Origin: CAZDET01 sp964504335
Lineage (GTDB): Bacteria > Bacteroidota > Bacteroidia > Chitinophagales > Saprospiraceae
Direction of reading: 5' to 3'
Assembly (NCBI GenBank): GCA_964504335.1
Contig: CAZDET010000006.1
Span: 75,933-139,932, forward strand
DNA length: 64,000 bases
A model generated the notes under the pieces. That model worked only from the letters and a program-made list of their open reading frames with translations, ran no database searches and was not told the origin of the DNA. Position numbers and translations under genes: made by a program. Below, piece by piece: positions 35,134-44,203 of this stretch (within the stretch, counting starts at the first letter, position 1; every line of letters begins with the position of its first letter).

Positions 35134-35688
35134 TCAAATCATCAGGCTGTCCGCTGGAATAGCATCTTCGTAATTCCAAAAAGCCGACATATTGACAATC
35201 TTCCAGGTGCCATCCACCCGCTCCATGAGTCTCACTTCCTGGCTTTTTCGGTACTTATCTCCTGCTCGATTACTGTTGTATTGCTCCCACATTAAATGGG
35301 CGACATCGGGGCCAAAGAATTTGACTTGCATCCCCTTTCGCTTCACATCCGGATGGGAACTTCCCTCCTCTTCTTCCGGGTTGTCGGCGATGTACTTACC
35401 GACCGTGGCGTCTACCGCAGCCCATCCCACGCTGGCCTCGTAGGTCCCATCGGAATTACTCCAGGCCATGAAAGCGTATTCTTCATTTATCCATTGCTCC
35501 TTCCAGCAATTGTAGTCTCTGGCAAAGAAGCAAGCCGTCTCCTCCTCGATCACCTTCATAATGGCGGCTGTTTCAGTTGCCTCATCGAAGGCTGCTTCTA
35601 CTACCTGGTCTTCGGTGGCGGCTGGTTCTTCGCAGGCAAAACTACCCAGTCCGAGAATCAGCAGCATGATGAATGTTGGGTTTTTCAT
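35134..35688 (-). CDS. NTF2-like (SnoaL/DUF4440-type) lipoprotein
   Basis: 184 residues with lipoprotein signal (FIMLLILGLGSFAC). The body fits an NTF2-like fold: AAIMKVIEEETACFFARDYNCWKEQWINEEYAFMAW at the N-terminal helix/strand, then GWAAVDATVGKYI and paired strands KGMQVKFFGPDVAHLMWEQYN, QEVRLMERVDGTWKIVNMSAFW. Similar proteins are common next to serine hydrolases in Bacteroidota. Catalytic role not provable. Confidence 0.8.
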   Translation of the reverse strand: MKNPTFIMLLILGLGSFACEEPAATEDQVVEAAFDEATETAAIMKVIEEETACFFARDYNCWKEQWINEEYAFMAWSNSDGTYEASVGWAAVDATVGKYIADNPEEEEGSSHPDVKRKGMQVKFFGPDVAHLMWEQYNSNRAGDKYRKSQEVRLMERVDGTWKIVNMSAFWNYEDAIPADSLMI

Positions 35689-35728
35689 TTTGTTATGGAT
35701 TTGAATTAGTGAATAAAACTAGCTTCTT

Positions 35729-37207
35729 CTATTCATTCTGCTCGTACAGATAGGTGGCCGCTGCATCCCCCATCAACCGATGGTCGTGCCCTACGTTGGG
35801 TACGATGACTCGTTCCCAATTGAAATCAAAACCGTATTGATCGGCCGCCTTTTGGGCTTTTTCGAAAAAGGCCATCCCCCTGGCTAATCGATGGAGCCCC
35901 TGCTTATCGGCGCTTTTGGAACGAAGGAACGTCCCTCCGGATTCGTTTTCATTATCCAATTCGCCCAACAGTAAAACGAACCGCCTGCTGAACGCGGTGT
36001 CCAGGGATTCCGGTGCAACGGGGGCGTTTTGCAGTCCAAAAGGAAAATCGAATTCGATACTTGGCATGGTGTAAAAGCTCGCATTGGCGGCAATGATTGT
36101 GTTGGCTTTAGAATGCGGGGCAAACATTGCCAATCGGTGCAAAATATGACCGCCGGCCGAATGGCCAAAGGCATCGTAGGTCGTCTGATTGTAGCCTAGT
36201 GCTTCGACAACTAGATCGAATATTCGATCAAAGTCATTGAAAATCCACTCTTCGGATCGCAGGTTGATCTCGGCCTGAAACCTATCCTCGTCGAGCTTTA
36301 CCCAATTGGTATTGTCTACATATTCTATCGCATATTCCAAATTGGAGCGTTTGAGAAGCCCTCCGAGATGATACTCTTCAAAAGCGTATTCCCTTTCCGG
36401 ATACATGGGGGATAAAATGAGCAGGTTGTGTTTTTCCGATTCGGCGATCCAGGCATCCCGATAGCTATCCGCATTCCTCCCGGCCCCGGGCACCACGATT
36501 AGTATTCGGGAATCAGCCGTGAAGCGTTTTGGCTTGTGGTAGAACACCGAAATTTTCTTATCCTGCTTTCCAACGCCCCCCTCTACCTGAAAATAGCCCG
36601 ATCCGGTGTTGATCCTTCCTTCGGTGAGCATTAAGTCACGTTGTGCAACCAACTCCATACCACAATGCGGGCATGTGCCCGCTTCCGAAAAGGTCAGATC
36701 ATCACAGGATAAATTACAGGGTTTGCAAACGTAAGCATCATGTCGGCTCTTCTTCATTGGAAACCCTCTTTCAGTAGCCTTTCCGTCTCTTGTTCCCGAA
36801 ATTGACGCAACTAGAGAATCACTGCCCACTTTTCTGTATGCAATAACCTGCGGAAAGTCATGCGCCGCATTTTCATACACCATTTCTGAATCGGAGATTT
36901 TCGTCATCGAAAAGGAAGTTGGCTTTCCGGCGTTCTGATTGGTTACGGTGGGGATGTAGAACAAACTGTCTCCCCGCTCCACTATTCTCACGGTTTCCAA
37001 GACAATCGTGTCATTGCCATTCAGTCGGTAGCTGGTTCCCGCGAGTTCGTGCTCACTTTTCTTCGTCCAGGTTTCGTACACAATACCTTTCGAAGAATTC
37101 TGCTCCCAGGTCCCCAAAATCCATTCCGCCTGATCGATGGGCGACTGTGGTATACAGGATACGATGGAGAAGGCAGCCCCAATCAGGAGGATAAATACAT
37201 TTTTCAT
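35729..37207 (-). CDS. Three-part lipoprotein: DUF6265 + Cys-rich metal-binding module + alpha/beta hydrolase
   Basis: 492 residues. Lipoprotein signal ends at Cys18. Residues about 25-155 match DUF6265 (WILGTWEQ...YENAAHDFPQVIAYRK). Residues 158-187 form a small heavy-metal-binding, zinc-ribbon-like module with Cys161, Cys164, Cys168, Cys179 and Cys182 (CKPCNLSCDD and GTCPHCGMELV), as found in copper-efflux components. Residues about 218-492 are an alpha/beta hydrolase with the nucleophile elbow GHSAGG (Ser350) and a terminal NVGHDH His. I know of no named family with this order. The start overlaps the preceding hydrolase gene by 4 bp, so the pair is likely co-translated. Confidence 0.85.
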   Translation of the reverse strand: MKNVFILLIGAAFSIVSCIPQSPIDQAEWILGTWEQNSSKGIVYETWTKKSEHELAGTSYRLNGNDTIVLETVRIVERGDSLFYIPTVTNQNAGKPTSFSMTKISDSEMVYENAAHDFPQVIAYRKVGSDSLVASISGTRDGKATERGFPMKKSRHDAYVCKPCNLSCDDLTFSEAGTCPHCGMELVAQRDLMLTEGRINTGSGYFQVEGGVGKQDKKISVFYHKPKRFTADSRILIVVPGAGRNADSYRDAWIAESEKHNLLILSPMYPEREYAFEEYHLGGLLKRSNLEYAIEYVDNTNWVKLDEDRFQAEINLRSEEWIFNDFDRIFDLVVEALGYNQTTYDAFGHSAGGHILHRLAMFAPHSKANTIIAANASFYTMPSIEFDFPFGLQNAPVAPESLDTAFSRRFVLLLGELDNENESGGTFLRSKSADKQGLHRLARGMAFFEKAQKAADQYGFDFNWERVIVPNVGHDHRLMGDAAATYLYEQNE

Positions 37208-38022
37208 ATCAAAAATACCTTTTTAATAGCGGCAATCAACCGTTCCGGCGCCTCTTCGATTACCAGGTGGCCGCATTGCGGTATAATCTCAAGTTGGCTA
37301 TGAGGCAACAGCTTGTGCAGTTGTTTCCCTTTTTCAATGGATATCCATTCATCTTTTTCTCCCCATAAAATGAGGGTTGGCACTTGTATGGAAGAATACA
37401 AATCTTGGATCTCGTCCGTAAACCTGGAATCTGATTGAGCGATCTGTCGATAGAAAGCCGACTTACCTTCGTGCGTCGTCCACGGCCTCAGGATTCCCTC
37501 CAGGGTGTCGGGAGGTATTTCCCGGTAAGCGGCCGACTTCACGTACGTTTCCACGATTGCCTTGTGAATATAATCCGGCATGCCTGCAAATGCAGCCTCG
37601 TATTTGTGAACATGCCTGAAAAAGGGCGACCCCCAGTGCGAAAGAGCCACCGGATCGATAAGCACTAATTTCTTGAAGTCTTTTTTATTGAGAAGGTGGG
37701 TTCTTAGAATCGTTGCCCCGCCAAAATCGTGCCCTACCGCAATCGGAAATTCAATCCCCCAGTGATCGATCAGCGAGGCCAATACCTCGTTTTGTATACC
37801 GAGGGAGACGTCGCCCTCCGATTTATCAGATGCTCCGTAGCCGAGTAAATCATAGTAAAATACCTCAAACGCATCGGATAGTCCATCGATGAGGTGGCGC
37901 ATATTGAAAGACGACCAGGGCGTTCCATGAACCACAATTAACGGCGGGCCGCTGCCACGTACGTCCCACTTCACGGCTCTTCCCCGGAAATCAAAGTGTT
38001 TTGTAAGCTTCCAATTCGGCAT
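37204..38022 (-). CDS. Alpha/beta hydrolase, haloalkane dehalogenase-like
   Basis: 272 residues. Oxyanion region VVHGTPWSSFNMRHL, nucleophile elbow VGHDFGG with Asp99 in place of Ser, a cap region (about 130-200) and the catalytic His in PQCGHLVIEEAPERL. An Asp nucleophile is the mark of haloalkane dehalogenases and epoxide hydrolases, so the enzyme probably opens C-halogen or epoxide bonds. No signal peptide: cytoplasmic. It overlaps the three-part lipoprotein gene by 4 bp (ATGA). Confidence 0.88.
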   Translation of the reverse strand: MPNWKLTKHFDFRGRAVKWDVRGSGPPLIVVHGTPWSSFNMRHLIDGLSDAFEVFYYDLLGYGASDKSEGDVSLGIQNEVLASLIDHWGIEFPIAVGHDFGGATILRTHLLNKKDFKKLVLIDPVALSHWGSPFFRHVHKYEAAFAGMPDYIHKAIVETYVKSAAYREIPPDTLEGILRPWTTHEGKSAFYRQIAQSDSRFTDEIQDLYSSIQVPTLILWGEKDEWISIEKGKQLHKLLPHSQLEIIPQCGHLVIEEAPERLIAAIKKVFLI

Positions 38023-38128
38023 ATTCAGTGACTATCTTAAATCAATTGCTCAAAGCGTATTTAGACTTTGGGAAAGGCTGAGGTGGAGTCATCTCCCCCG
38101 ACCTGGACCTGCATTGTTGACAAAGTGC

Positions 38129-39490
38129 TCAATCGTTAGGATAAAGGGCTCTCGGAATCGTCATCAACTCCGTCTGCCGACCGTCGATGTAGTAGGTATG
38201 CTCTCCGTCAAAAAAGGCATCCTCTTCCAGCATGATTCGAATTTCCTTGTTCCACTCTTCGATAAAAACCTGGGCATTCAGTTCGATGGAATAGGCGGTA
38301 TTTTCGTAAAGTGGATAATCCCCCTTACCGGGTACGCCGCCTTGCTGATCCCACAGGCCAATCGTCGGGCCGGCACCGTGTCCATGGTAGCCAATCGGAT
38401 GAGTATAGATAACCCCCTTGAGGCCTTCCACTTTGCACTGGTCGAGTGTTGCTTTCAGGATTTCATTCCCCGTAGCTCCCAATTTAAAATTGGAGGTTAA
38501 AATATCCTGGACCCGATTTCCCTTTTTGAATGCCTTTTTCAAATAATCGGGTGGGGTTTTCTCATCGGGTTTCAGGATATAGGCGTGTTGCTGCGTGTCT
38601 GTATTGAGGCGCAGATACGTGATTCCAAAATCGACGTGAATGAGGTCGCCCGGCATGATTACCTGTAGATCCGGTCGTTCGGAGAAGGTACGCAAATGAT
38701 CGAAGCTTTCGGGGTCGGCCCGCTGCACATCCACCGTAGGATGAAACCAGGCGGTAAATCCAAGTTCGCGAATCCGATCTCGGTACCACCACACCACGTC
38801 ATCGGTAGTAGTAATACCGGGTTGGATCACTTTCTCGGAGAATCCTTCCGCAATGATCTGATGCGCCATGCGCACGATGTTCTGGTACACCACCATTTCC
38901 GACTCCGTCCGCGTTTCCAGCCATCCGATAGCGATGTCTTCGGCATTCACTACTCTCGATTGGTACTCCTCCGGTAACACGTCCATTAGCTGCTCGTAAT
39001 GTGTGGCCGAAAGCCCGTCTGCCAGGCCAAAGGTTTCCGATTTGTTAACCCCAATTTTCTGTGGATTTTTGCTAACGATCATGTCGGCTAGCGCTTGCCA
39101 CTGATTCGGTTGTTCCTCCTTGTTCCATTGCGTCTTGAAGACATCTCCCGTGTTGTAGCGCGACAGCCCGAAGGTCTCCAAGGGTTGTCCGTCTCCGGGG
39201 TCATAGGCGATCAGGATGGTCGTTCTGCGGGCCGCCTGCCAGGTAGCCGGCAAGAGGGTTTTGATTACTGGGTCTTCGTTGTATTCCCGTGCAATGACGA
39301 GCCACATGTCGATCCCCGATCGCCTCATTATTTTCGGCAGTACCGTTTCCACGCGTTCCTCGAGCCAGGCGTCAATTACGGCGGCGCGCTCGCGCATATT
39401 AAGTGTCTTGGGGAAATAGGAGTTTTGGGCTATGCCCTGCAGGCAGAGTAGGCCTAAAAACAAAAAGAGAAAGCTGGTTTTACGATTCAT
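38129..39490 (-). CDS. M24 family metallopeptidase (Xaa-Pro aminopeptidase-like), exported
   Basis: 453 residues from the ATG at 39490, chosen because a signal peptide follows (KTSFLFLFLGLLCLQGIAQ). N-terminal creatinase-like domain (about 25-190), then the pita-bread catalytic domain. Metal ligands are expected in LIHVDFGI, RLNTDTQQHAYI, HPIGYHGHGAGP, AYSIELNAQVF and RIMLEEDAFF. It probably removes an N-terminal residue before proline from peptides in the periplasm. Single gene with 159 bp upstream. Confidence 0.9.
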   Translation of the reverse strand: MNRKTSFLFLFLGLLCLQGIAQNSYFPKTLNMRERAAVIDAWLEERVETVLPKIMRRSGIDMWLVIAREYNEDPVIKTLLPATWQAARRTTILIAYDPGDGQPLETFGLSRYNTGDVFKTQWNKEEQPNQWQALADMIVSKNPQKIGVNKSETFGLADGLSATHYEQLMDVLPEEYQSRVVNAEDIAIGWLETRTESEMVVYQNIVRMAHQIIAEGFSEKVIQPGITTTDDVVWWYRDRIRELGFTAWFHPTVDVQRADPESFDHLRTFSERPDLQVIMPGDLIHVDFGITYLRLNTDTQQHAYILKPDEKTPPDYLKKAFKKGNRVQDILTSNFKLGATGNEILKATLDQCKVEGLKGVIYTHPIGYHGHGAGPTIGLWDQQGGVPGKGDYPLYENTAYSIELNAQVFIEEWNKEIRIMLEEDAFFDGEHTYYIDGRQTELMTIPRALYPND

Positions 39491-39649
39491 TGTCAGATTA
39501 TTGGAAAGTAAAGCGTAGGGGGTAGAGGCGTTATTGAAAAGACGGAAGAAAAAGTAAGGATTTTCGTGGATACCCCAGCCACGTTCGGCAAGGCATCCCA
39601 ATAAAAAATGCCCGCCCCCTGCTGAACTTCACTCCGAGGAGTGGGGTTT

Positions 39650-40384
39650 TCACCGTTTCGGCAGAAATAGGTTCATCTTGTAGAATTCCACGCTGTCTAA
39701 GTGTCCCATTTTTGTTTCATCCTTGCTGATCAGATGAAGGTGTAAATAGGAATCGTGATGGGTGAAAACTCCTTGGTGATTCGTCGAGAAGAATCCAACT
39801 ATTTCCACTTCTTCCCTTTTCAATTGGTAATTCGTTTGCCCTTGATGAGCTTCTTCGGGAGAGGATACGGTCGTTCCTTTGGGAAGATTCTGAACGTGAA
39901 TGGTAGCTTTATCCACCTGGCCCTCCAGCCTGAAGGCAAATGGCCTTTTTTGGTCTCTGGTTTTTTCGTCTAGAAACCGTTCTAATTCCTTGATGGTCTT
40001 TATGCTGTCAGGCAAATCCGTTTGCCGCCACTCCCTCACATGCGCGTAGACAAAGAACGGTGCAGATACATCGAAAGCCTTTTCAACAATCATTGTGGTA
40101 TCTGAAGTTACCCTCGACACGTAGGCTTGACCGTCGCTGATGAGCAGCTCTCCCGTCAGAAAGCTTTCAGGCCCGAGTCCATACAACCCTTCTCTGTTTG
40201 CCAGGGTATCCAGTTGAATAATGCCTTCTAATTCACCTTTCTGCATTACATTCCTCATCGCACCTGCTACTTGGACCGATGCATAGAGGTTGTCTTCTTC
40301 CTGAGTAGATTCGTCGTTTACCGCGTTGCAGCCAAGACATCCGGCGACAAACAAGAACATGAAAAATGGCTTCCCGTTCATCAA
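39650..40384 (-). CDS. Acetolactate-decarboxylase-like lipoprotein
   Basis: 244 residues. Lipoprotein signal (FMFLFVAGCLGC) is unusual for this family, which is normally cytoplasmic or soluble. Family features: QLDTLANREGLYGLGPESFLTGELLISDGQAYV (start of alpha-acetolactate decarboxylase), VEIVGFFSTNHQGVFTHHDSYLHLHLISKD (metal-binding HxH strand) and GHLDSVEFYK. If active it would convert acetolactate to acetoin, but secretion of such an enzyme is odd, so a related lyase on another substrate is possible. The gene overlaps the upstream membrane-protein gene by 4 bp. Confidence 0.8.
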   Translation of the reverse strand: MMNGKPFFMFLFVAGCLGCNAVNDESTQEEDNLYASVQVAGAMRNVMQKGELEGIIQLDTLANREGLYGLGPESFLTGELLISDGQAYVSRVTSDTTMIVEKAFDVSAPFFVYAHVREWRQTDLPDSIKTIKELERFLDEKTRDQKRPFAFRLEGQVDKATIHVQNLPKGTTVSSPEEAHQGQTNYQLKREEVEIVGFFSTNHQGVFTHHDSYLHLHLISKDETKMGHLDSVEFYKMNLFLPKR

Positions 40385-40758
40385 CCGTTGATTTTTGAAT
40401 CACTTTTCCAACCCGCAATGACAAATGAGACAGCAGCAATCGAAAGTAATATCCCGGGTAACACTCCTCCGAGATAAAAGGCCAATAACCCGTCGGCCAA
40501 TACTAATACGGAAAGCAACACTAATACTTTTTTGGCTTCCTGATTCAGGTAAAGCGCTAAAATACCGAACGCCGCCAATCCGACCAGGTGGATGGATGGA
40601 TGGGCGAATAAGGGCGGAAAAATCAACTTGATAAAATCTGGTGCATTGGTGGATTCGATGGTCCGACTCACGTATCCCAACCCGCTTCCGTGGAAGCCTG
40701 CCATTACGAACAACAGTACGACACCCGTTATGCACAACCACTTAGAAGTATTTGCCAT
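40381..40758 (-). CDS. Hypothetical four-helix membrane protein
   Basis: 125 residues with four predicted membrane helices (WLCITGVVLLFVMAGFH; IHLVGLAAFGILALYL; KKVLVLLSVLVLADGLLAFYLG; LPGILLSIAAVSFVIAGW). Not recognised beyond that. Its TGA overlaps the ATG of the acetolactate-decarboxylase-like gene (ATGA), indicating co-translation; a shared function at the inner membrane is possible but unproven. Confidence 0.7.
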   Translation of the reverse strand: MANTSKWLCITGVVLLFVMAGFHGSGLGYVSRTIESTNAPDFIKLIFPPLFAHPSIHLVGLAAFGILALYLNQEAKKVLVLLSVLVLADGLLAFYLGGVLPGILLSIAAVSFVIAGWKSDSKING

Positions 40759-40789
40759 TTATTGTGTTTTTGAAGTCGTTCAGACTTTT

Positions 40790-42544
40790 TTATCTATTAG
40801 TGCCAACTTCTACAATTACCGCTTGGTAGGGTTCCAAGGTCACAATGGCATTTTCTCCGAAGGGATCGACTTGGTAGTTGTTAATTATTGTTTCCTCAAC
40901 CACAACAGCCTCCGGCAAGGTAGCCTGAACTTTTTGATCGGAAAAATTTAAGAGCACGAGCATTTTTTCAGGCCCCAGGGTTCGAGTGTAGGCGTAGATC
41001 TGTTCGTGATCGGGCAAAACGAGATCGTAGTCTCCGTAAACCAGTTCCAGGTTTTCCGCACGCAGATTTGTAAGTTGACGAAAGTGGTTCAGCACGCTGT
41101 TCGGGTTTTCTTCCTGAGCGGCCACATTGATTTTCACATAATTTTCATTTACCGGCAGCCAGGGATCACCGGTGGTGAAGCCTCCATTTTCCGAATCGTT
41201 CCACTGCATCGGTGTACGCCCATTGTCCCGGGAGAGGAAATTTAAGCGCTCCATGACCAACTCCATATCGGCCCCCTCCTGCAGGGCTTTTTCGTAATTG
41301 CTGTACGCCACAAGATCCTGATACTGGCCTATACTGTCAAAGTCGATATTGGTCATACCCAACTCATCGCCGTAATACACGTAGGGCGTTCCCCGCATAC
41401 TGAGCAGAAACGTGTTGAGCATTTTGGTGGAGACCTCCCGAAACTCGGGTGTATCGTTTCCGTATCTACTCACTAATCGCGACACGTCGTGGTTGCCGAG
41501 AAAAATGGCAATCCAGCCTTCTTCCGCAAACGCACTATCCCATTTCGTGAACACCTCCCTGAAATGCGACAATTCATAGCCATTCAACGAGTTTACAATG
41601 TCGACACCTTCGAAGTGGTAGGCCATTTGTAGTTCCTTTCGATCGGCGTCCACCAAATCGTGCGCATCCTGGAAGGAACTTCCGGCACCCTCCGCCACGG
41701 CAAATACATCGTACTGGCTCAAGACCTCTTGGTTCATTTCCCGCAGGTAATCGTGCAGGTTTGGCCCCATGCCGTAGTATTGAATAAAATTATCCACCCA
41801 GCCCTCCGGAAACTCCGGATAGGTGGTGTCTTTACTGACGAATTGAAACGCATCCAGCCGAAAACCATCCACTCCTTTTTCTGCCCAGAATTTCATGACA
41901 TCGTATACTTCCTGGCGCACCCGCGGATTTTCCCACTTCAAATCCGGTTGTTCGGCGGCAAAATAATGCAGGTAATAGGCATTGGTCAAGGAGTCGTACT
42001 TCCAGGCATTACCGGACGGATCGAACAGACTATATCGATAGGGGGGCTCTCCCTTTTCGGCGGGCCACCAGTGATAATAGTCGCGGTATGAATTGTCGCG
42101 TGCACTCCTGGATTGCTGAAACCATTCGTGTTGATCGCTGCTGTGGTTTACCACTACGTCCAACACAAATTTGATATCTCGCTGGTGCAACCCGGCGAGT
42201 AGCTCCTCAAAATCGGCCATCGTCCCGAAATCCGGAAGAATGGCCCGGTAATCACTTACATCGTACCCATTATCTACCATTGGCGATTGGAAAAATGGAT
42301 TCATCCAGACCATGGTGACGCCTAGACTTTCGATATAATCTAGTTTTTCAATGATACCTCGCAAATCGCCGACCCCGTCGCCATCGGAATCATTGAAGCT
42401 TCGGGGATAGATTTGGTAGACAATTCCTTCTTTCCACCAGGTCTGATCGGGTATTATCGATTCTTTTTGCTGCTTAGGATTGTCGATGCAACCAACCGTT
42501 AGCAAAAACAAAGAACCAATCGCGAGAAGTTGGTTAAGTTTCAT
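40790..42544 (-). CDS. GH13 family alpha-glucosidase (oligo-1,6-glucosidase type), lipoprotein
   Basis: 584 residues. Lipoprotein signal (LLAIGSLFLLTVGC), then a GH13 TIM barrel: WWKEGIVYQIYPRSF, DVVVNHSSDQHEW, nucleophile Asp231 in GFRLDAF, acid/base Glu285 in VAEGAG and transition-state Asp353 in NHDVSR. The N-terminal layout fits subfamily 31-like oligo-1,6-glucosidases/alpha-glucosidases. It likely hydrolyses alpha-glucosides at the cell surface or periplasm. No SusC/SusD pair is near, so it is not part of a typical polysaccharide-utilisation locus. Confidence 0.93.
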   Translation of the reverse strand: MKLNQLLAIGSLFLLTVGCIDNPKQQKESIIPDQTWWKEGIVYQIYPRSFNDSDGDGVGDLRGIIEKLDYIESLGVTMVWMNPFFQSPMVDNGYDVSDYRAILPDFGTMADFEELLAGLHQRDIKFVLDVVVNHSSDQHEWFQQSRSARDNSYRDYYHWWPAEKGEPPYRYSLFDPSGNAWKYDSLTNAYYLHYFAAEQPDLKWENPRVRQEVYDVMKFWAEKGVDGFRLDAFQFVSKDTTYPEFPEGWVDNFIQYYGMGPNLHDYLREMNQEVLSQYDVFAVAEGAGSSFQDAHDLVDADRKELQMAYHFEGVDIVNSLNGYELSHFREVFTKWDSAFAEEGWIAIFLGNHDVSRLVSRYGNDTPEFREVSTKMLNTFLLSMRGTPYVYYGDELGMTNIDFDSIGQYQDLVAYSNYEKALQEGADMELVMERLNFLSRDNGRTPMQWNDSENGGFTTGDPWLPVNENYVKINVAAQEENPNSVLNHFRQLTNLRAENLELVYGDYDLVLPDHEQIYAYTRTLGPEKMLVLLNFSDQKVQATLPEAVVVEETIINNYQVDPFGENAIVTLEPYQAVIVEVGTNR

Positions 42545-42586
42545 TACCGCTTCAATTTCATTTATACCATGAATGAAAAACAGCCA

Positions 42587-44140
42587 TCACGAAATGGCTT
42601 CCAGAAGGTGCTGCTGGGCACCTTGCGTGAGCGTAAACCGCGCGAAAATATAGGCAAGGGTCTTCTTTCCCATCGGGCTAATGGTGCCGTCTGATTGCCT
42701 CGCAGCAGCTACGATTTCCTTGGCCTCCGCAACGGAAATGCGACTTTCGCCCCGGCCCAGAGTATTGAGTTTTGCCAGTTGCAACAGCGGCAGGTCCAAT
42801 TCCAGCCATGCCGTATCATCACGCTGAGATTCCAACTGTTGCACCCGGCTCAGAAGCGTTTCATGATCTAAGGTAAGCTGATGCTGGCGAGTGGATAGCT
42901 CATCTAATTGCCTTTTCAGTAGATCGACTGTGAAAGCGCTGGTATCATCGGTAAATTTCGCCAAGAAGGCATCTCTTGCTCCCTTCACGGATTCGGAACC
43001 CATCTGCCCGTAGGCGTACCCGGCGGCGTAGATGTTTCCCAACTCGTCGGTTGTAATGGACTGTATGCCTTCGTCTTCCGACGAGCCGAATTGGTGCAAC
43101 CAAAGCTGCTCCCCATTGGCATCGTACTTCGCCAGGAAGGCATCGTAGCCCCCGAGTCTAGGCTCCTCCCCTAGCTGGCCCCGCGTGTAGCCACCGACGT
43201 ACAGGTGCCCCGCCCCGTCGGTCGAAACCGATCGGATACCTTCAAAATTGCTCGTTCCCAGTTGCCGAATCCATAGCTGGTCCCCCTGCGGGCTGTATTT
43301 AGCCACAAAGGCATCATCCCATCTTTGGTTGGGCGCTGCGCCCAATTTGCCCGCCGTTACGCCGCCCACGTAAATAAACCCGTTCCGATCGGTGGTAACG
43401 GCATTGATCCGCTCGGTATCGGAGGAGCCGAATTGCTCCAGCCAGAGCTGATCGCCCTGCGCATTGTACTTTCCCAAAAACACGTCAAACCGCCCCTTAT
43501 TGGGAGTATCCCCCACGGCACCTTCCGTATGCCCTGCCACGTAAACGTACCCTTGCGAATCGGTACAGAGGGCTTTGACGCTATCCGAGGCAGTAGAGCC
43601 GAATTCCTTGAGCCAGAGCTGTGCCCCTTGTGGGTCGTATTTTGCCAGAAACGCATCGGTACCAAGGCCTTTGGCTTCGGTATTCCTCATGGGTCCGCCC
43701 ACGTAGACCTGTCCGGTGGCGTTGATCGCCAAGGCCGTAATGCTGAGAAAGATACCGGCCCCGAATTGCTTGATCCACAATTGATTGCCCCGTGGGTCGA
43801 ATTTAGCGAGGAAGGCGTCATTTCCTCCATCGCTTGGCTCCTCGCCCAGTTGGCCCTGGGTAAATCCACCGACGTAGACATTGCCAATCGCATCCGTCGC
43901 GAGTGTACTCAATTGCTCGAATGCCTCCGAGCCAAACTGCCGGATCCAAAGCTGCTCTCCCGAAGAATCGTATTTGGCCACAAAGGCATCGATTCCCCCC
44001 GCGTTCGGTACTTCCCCCAACTGCCCGCCAGTAAAGCCGCCTACAATGATATTGCCTAGCGGATCAATAGCCGCGGTCAGGATGTCATCGTCGGAGCCAG
44101 AGCCGATTTGGCGGGTCCATTGGCGGGTAGGAATAGCCAT
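42587..44140 (-). CDS. SBBP-repeat (seven-unit) propeller protein with C-terminal coiled coil
   Basis: 517 residues. Seven repeats of about 57 residues (roughly 1-400) share the pattern W(I/L)xQFG...GNxYVGGxTxGQLG...DAFLAKYDxxGEQL; seven is right for one closed beta-propeller. A coiled-coil stretch follows (about 405-445: VDLLKRQLDELSTRQHQLTLDHETL), then a C-terminal helical region (SRISVAEAKEIVAAARQSDGTISP...) that I cannot name. No signal peptide, no membrane segment, no sorting domain: the protein appears cytoplasmic or leaves the cell by a non-Sec route. Role unknown. Confidence 0.82.
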   Translation of the reverse strand: MAIPTRQWTRQIGSGSDDDILTAAIDPLGNIIVGGFTGGQLGEVPNAGGIDAFVAKYDSSGEQLWIRQFGSEAFEQLSTLATDAIGNVYVGGFTQGQLGEEPSDGGNDAFLAKFDPRGNQLWIKQFGAGIFLSITALAINATGQVYVGGPMRNTEAKGLGTDAFLAKYDPQGAQLWLKEFGSTASDSVKALCTDSQGYVYVAGHTEGAVGDTPNKGRFDVFLGKYNAQGDQLWLEQFGSSDTERINAVTTDRNGFIYVGGVTAGKLGAAPNQRWDDAFVAKYSPQGDQLWIRQLGTSNFEGIRSVSTDGAGHLYVGGYTRGQLGEEPRLGGYDAFLAKYDANGEQLWLHQFGSSEDEGIQSITTDELGNIYAAGYAYGQMGSESVKGARDAFLAKFTDDTSAFTVDLLKRQLDELSTRQHQLTLDHETLLSRVQQLESQRDDTAWLELDLPLLQLAKLNTLGRGESRISVAEAKEIVAAARQSDGTISPMGKKTLAYIFARFTLTQGAQQHLLEAIS

Positions 44141-44203
44141 AATTACTCAGGTTAATATTTAGTATAAAATAACGATTTCTGAGGAGCAGCGTTAGCCTGC
44201 AAT

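Noticed and set aside
43325..44059. Plus-strand open frame of 244 codons opposite the propeller gene
   Set aside because: It arises from the repeat periodicity of the SBBP gene on the other strand.
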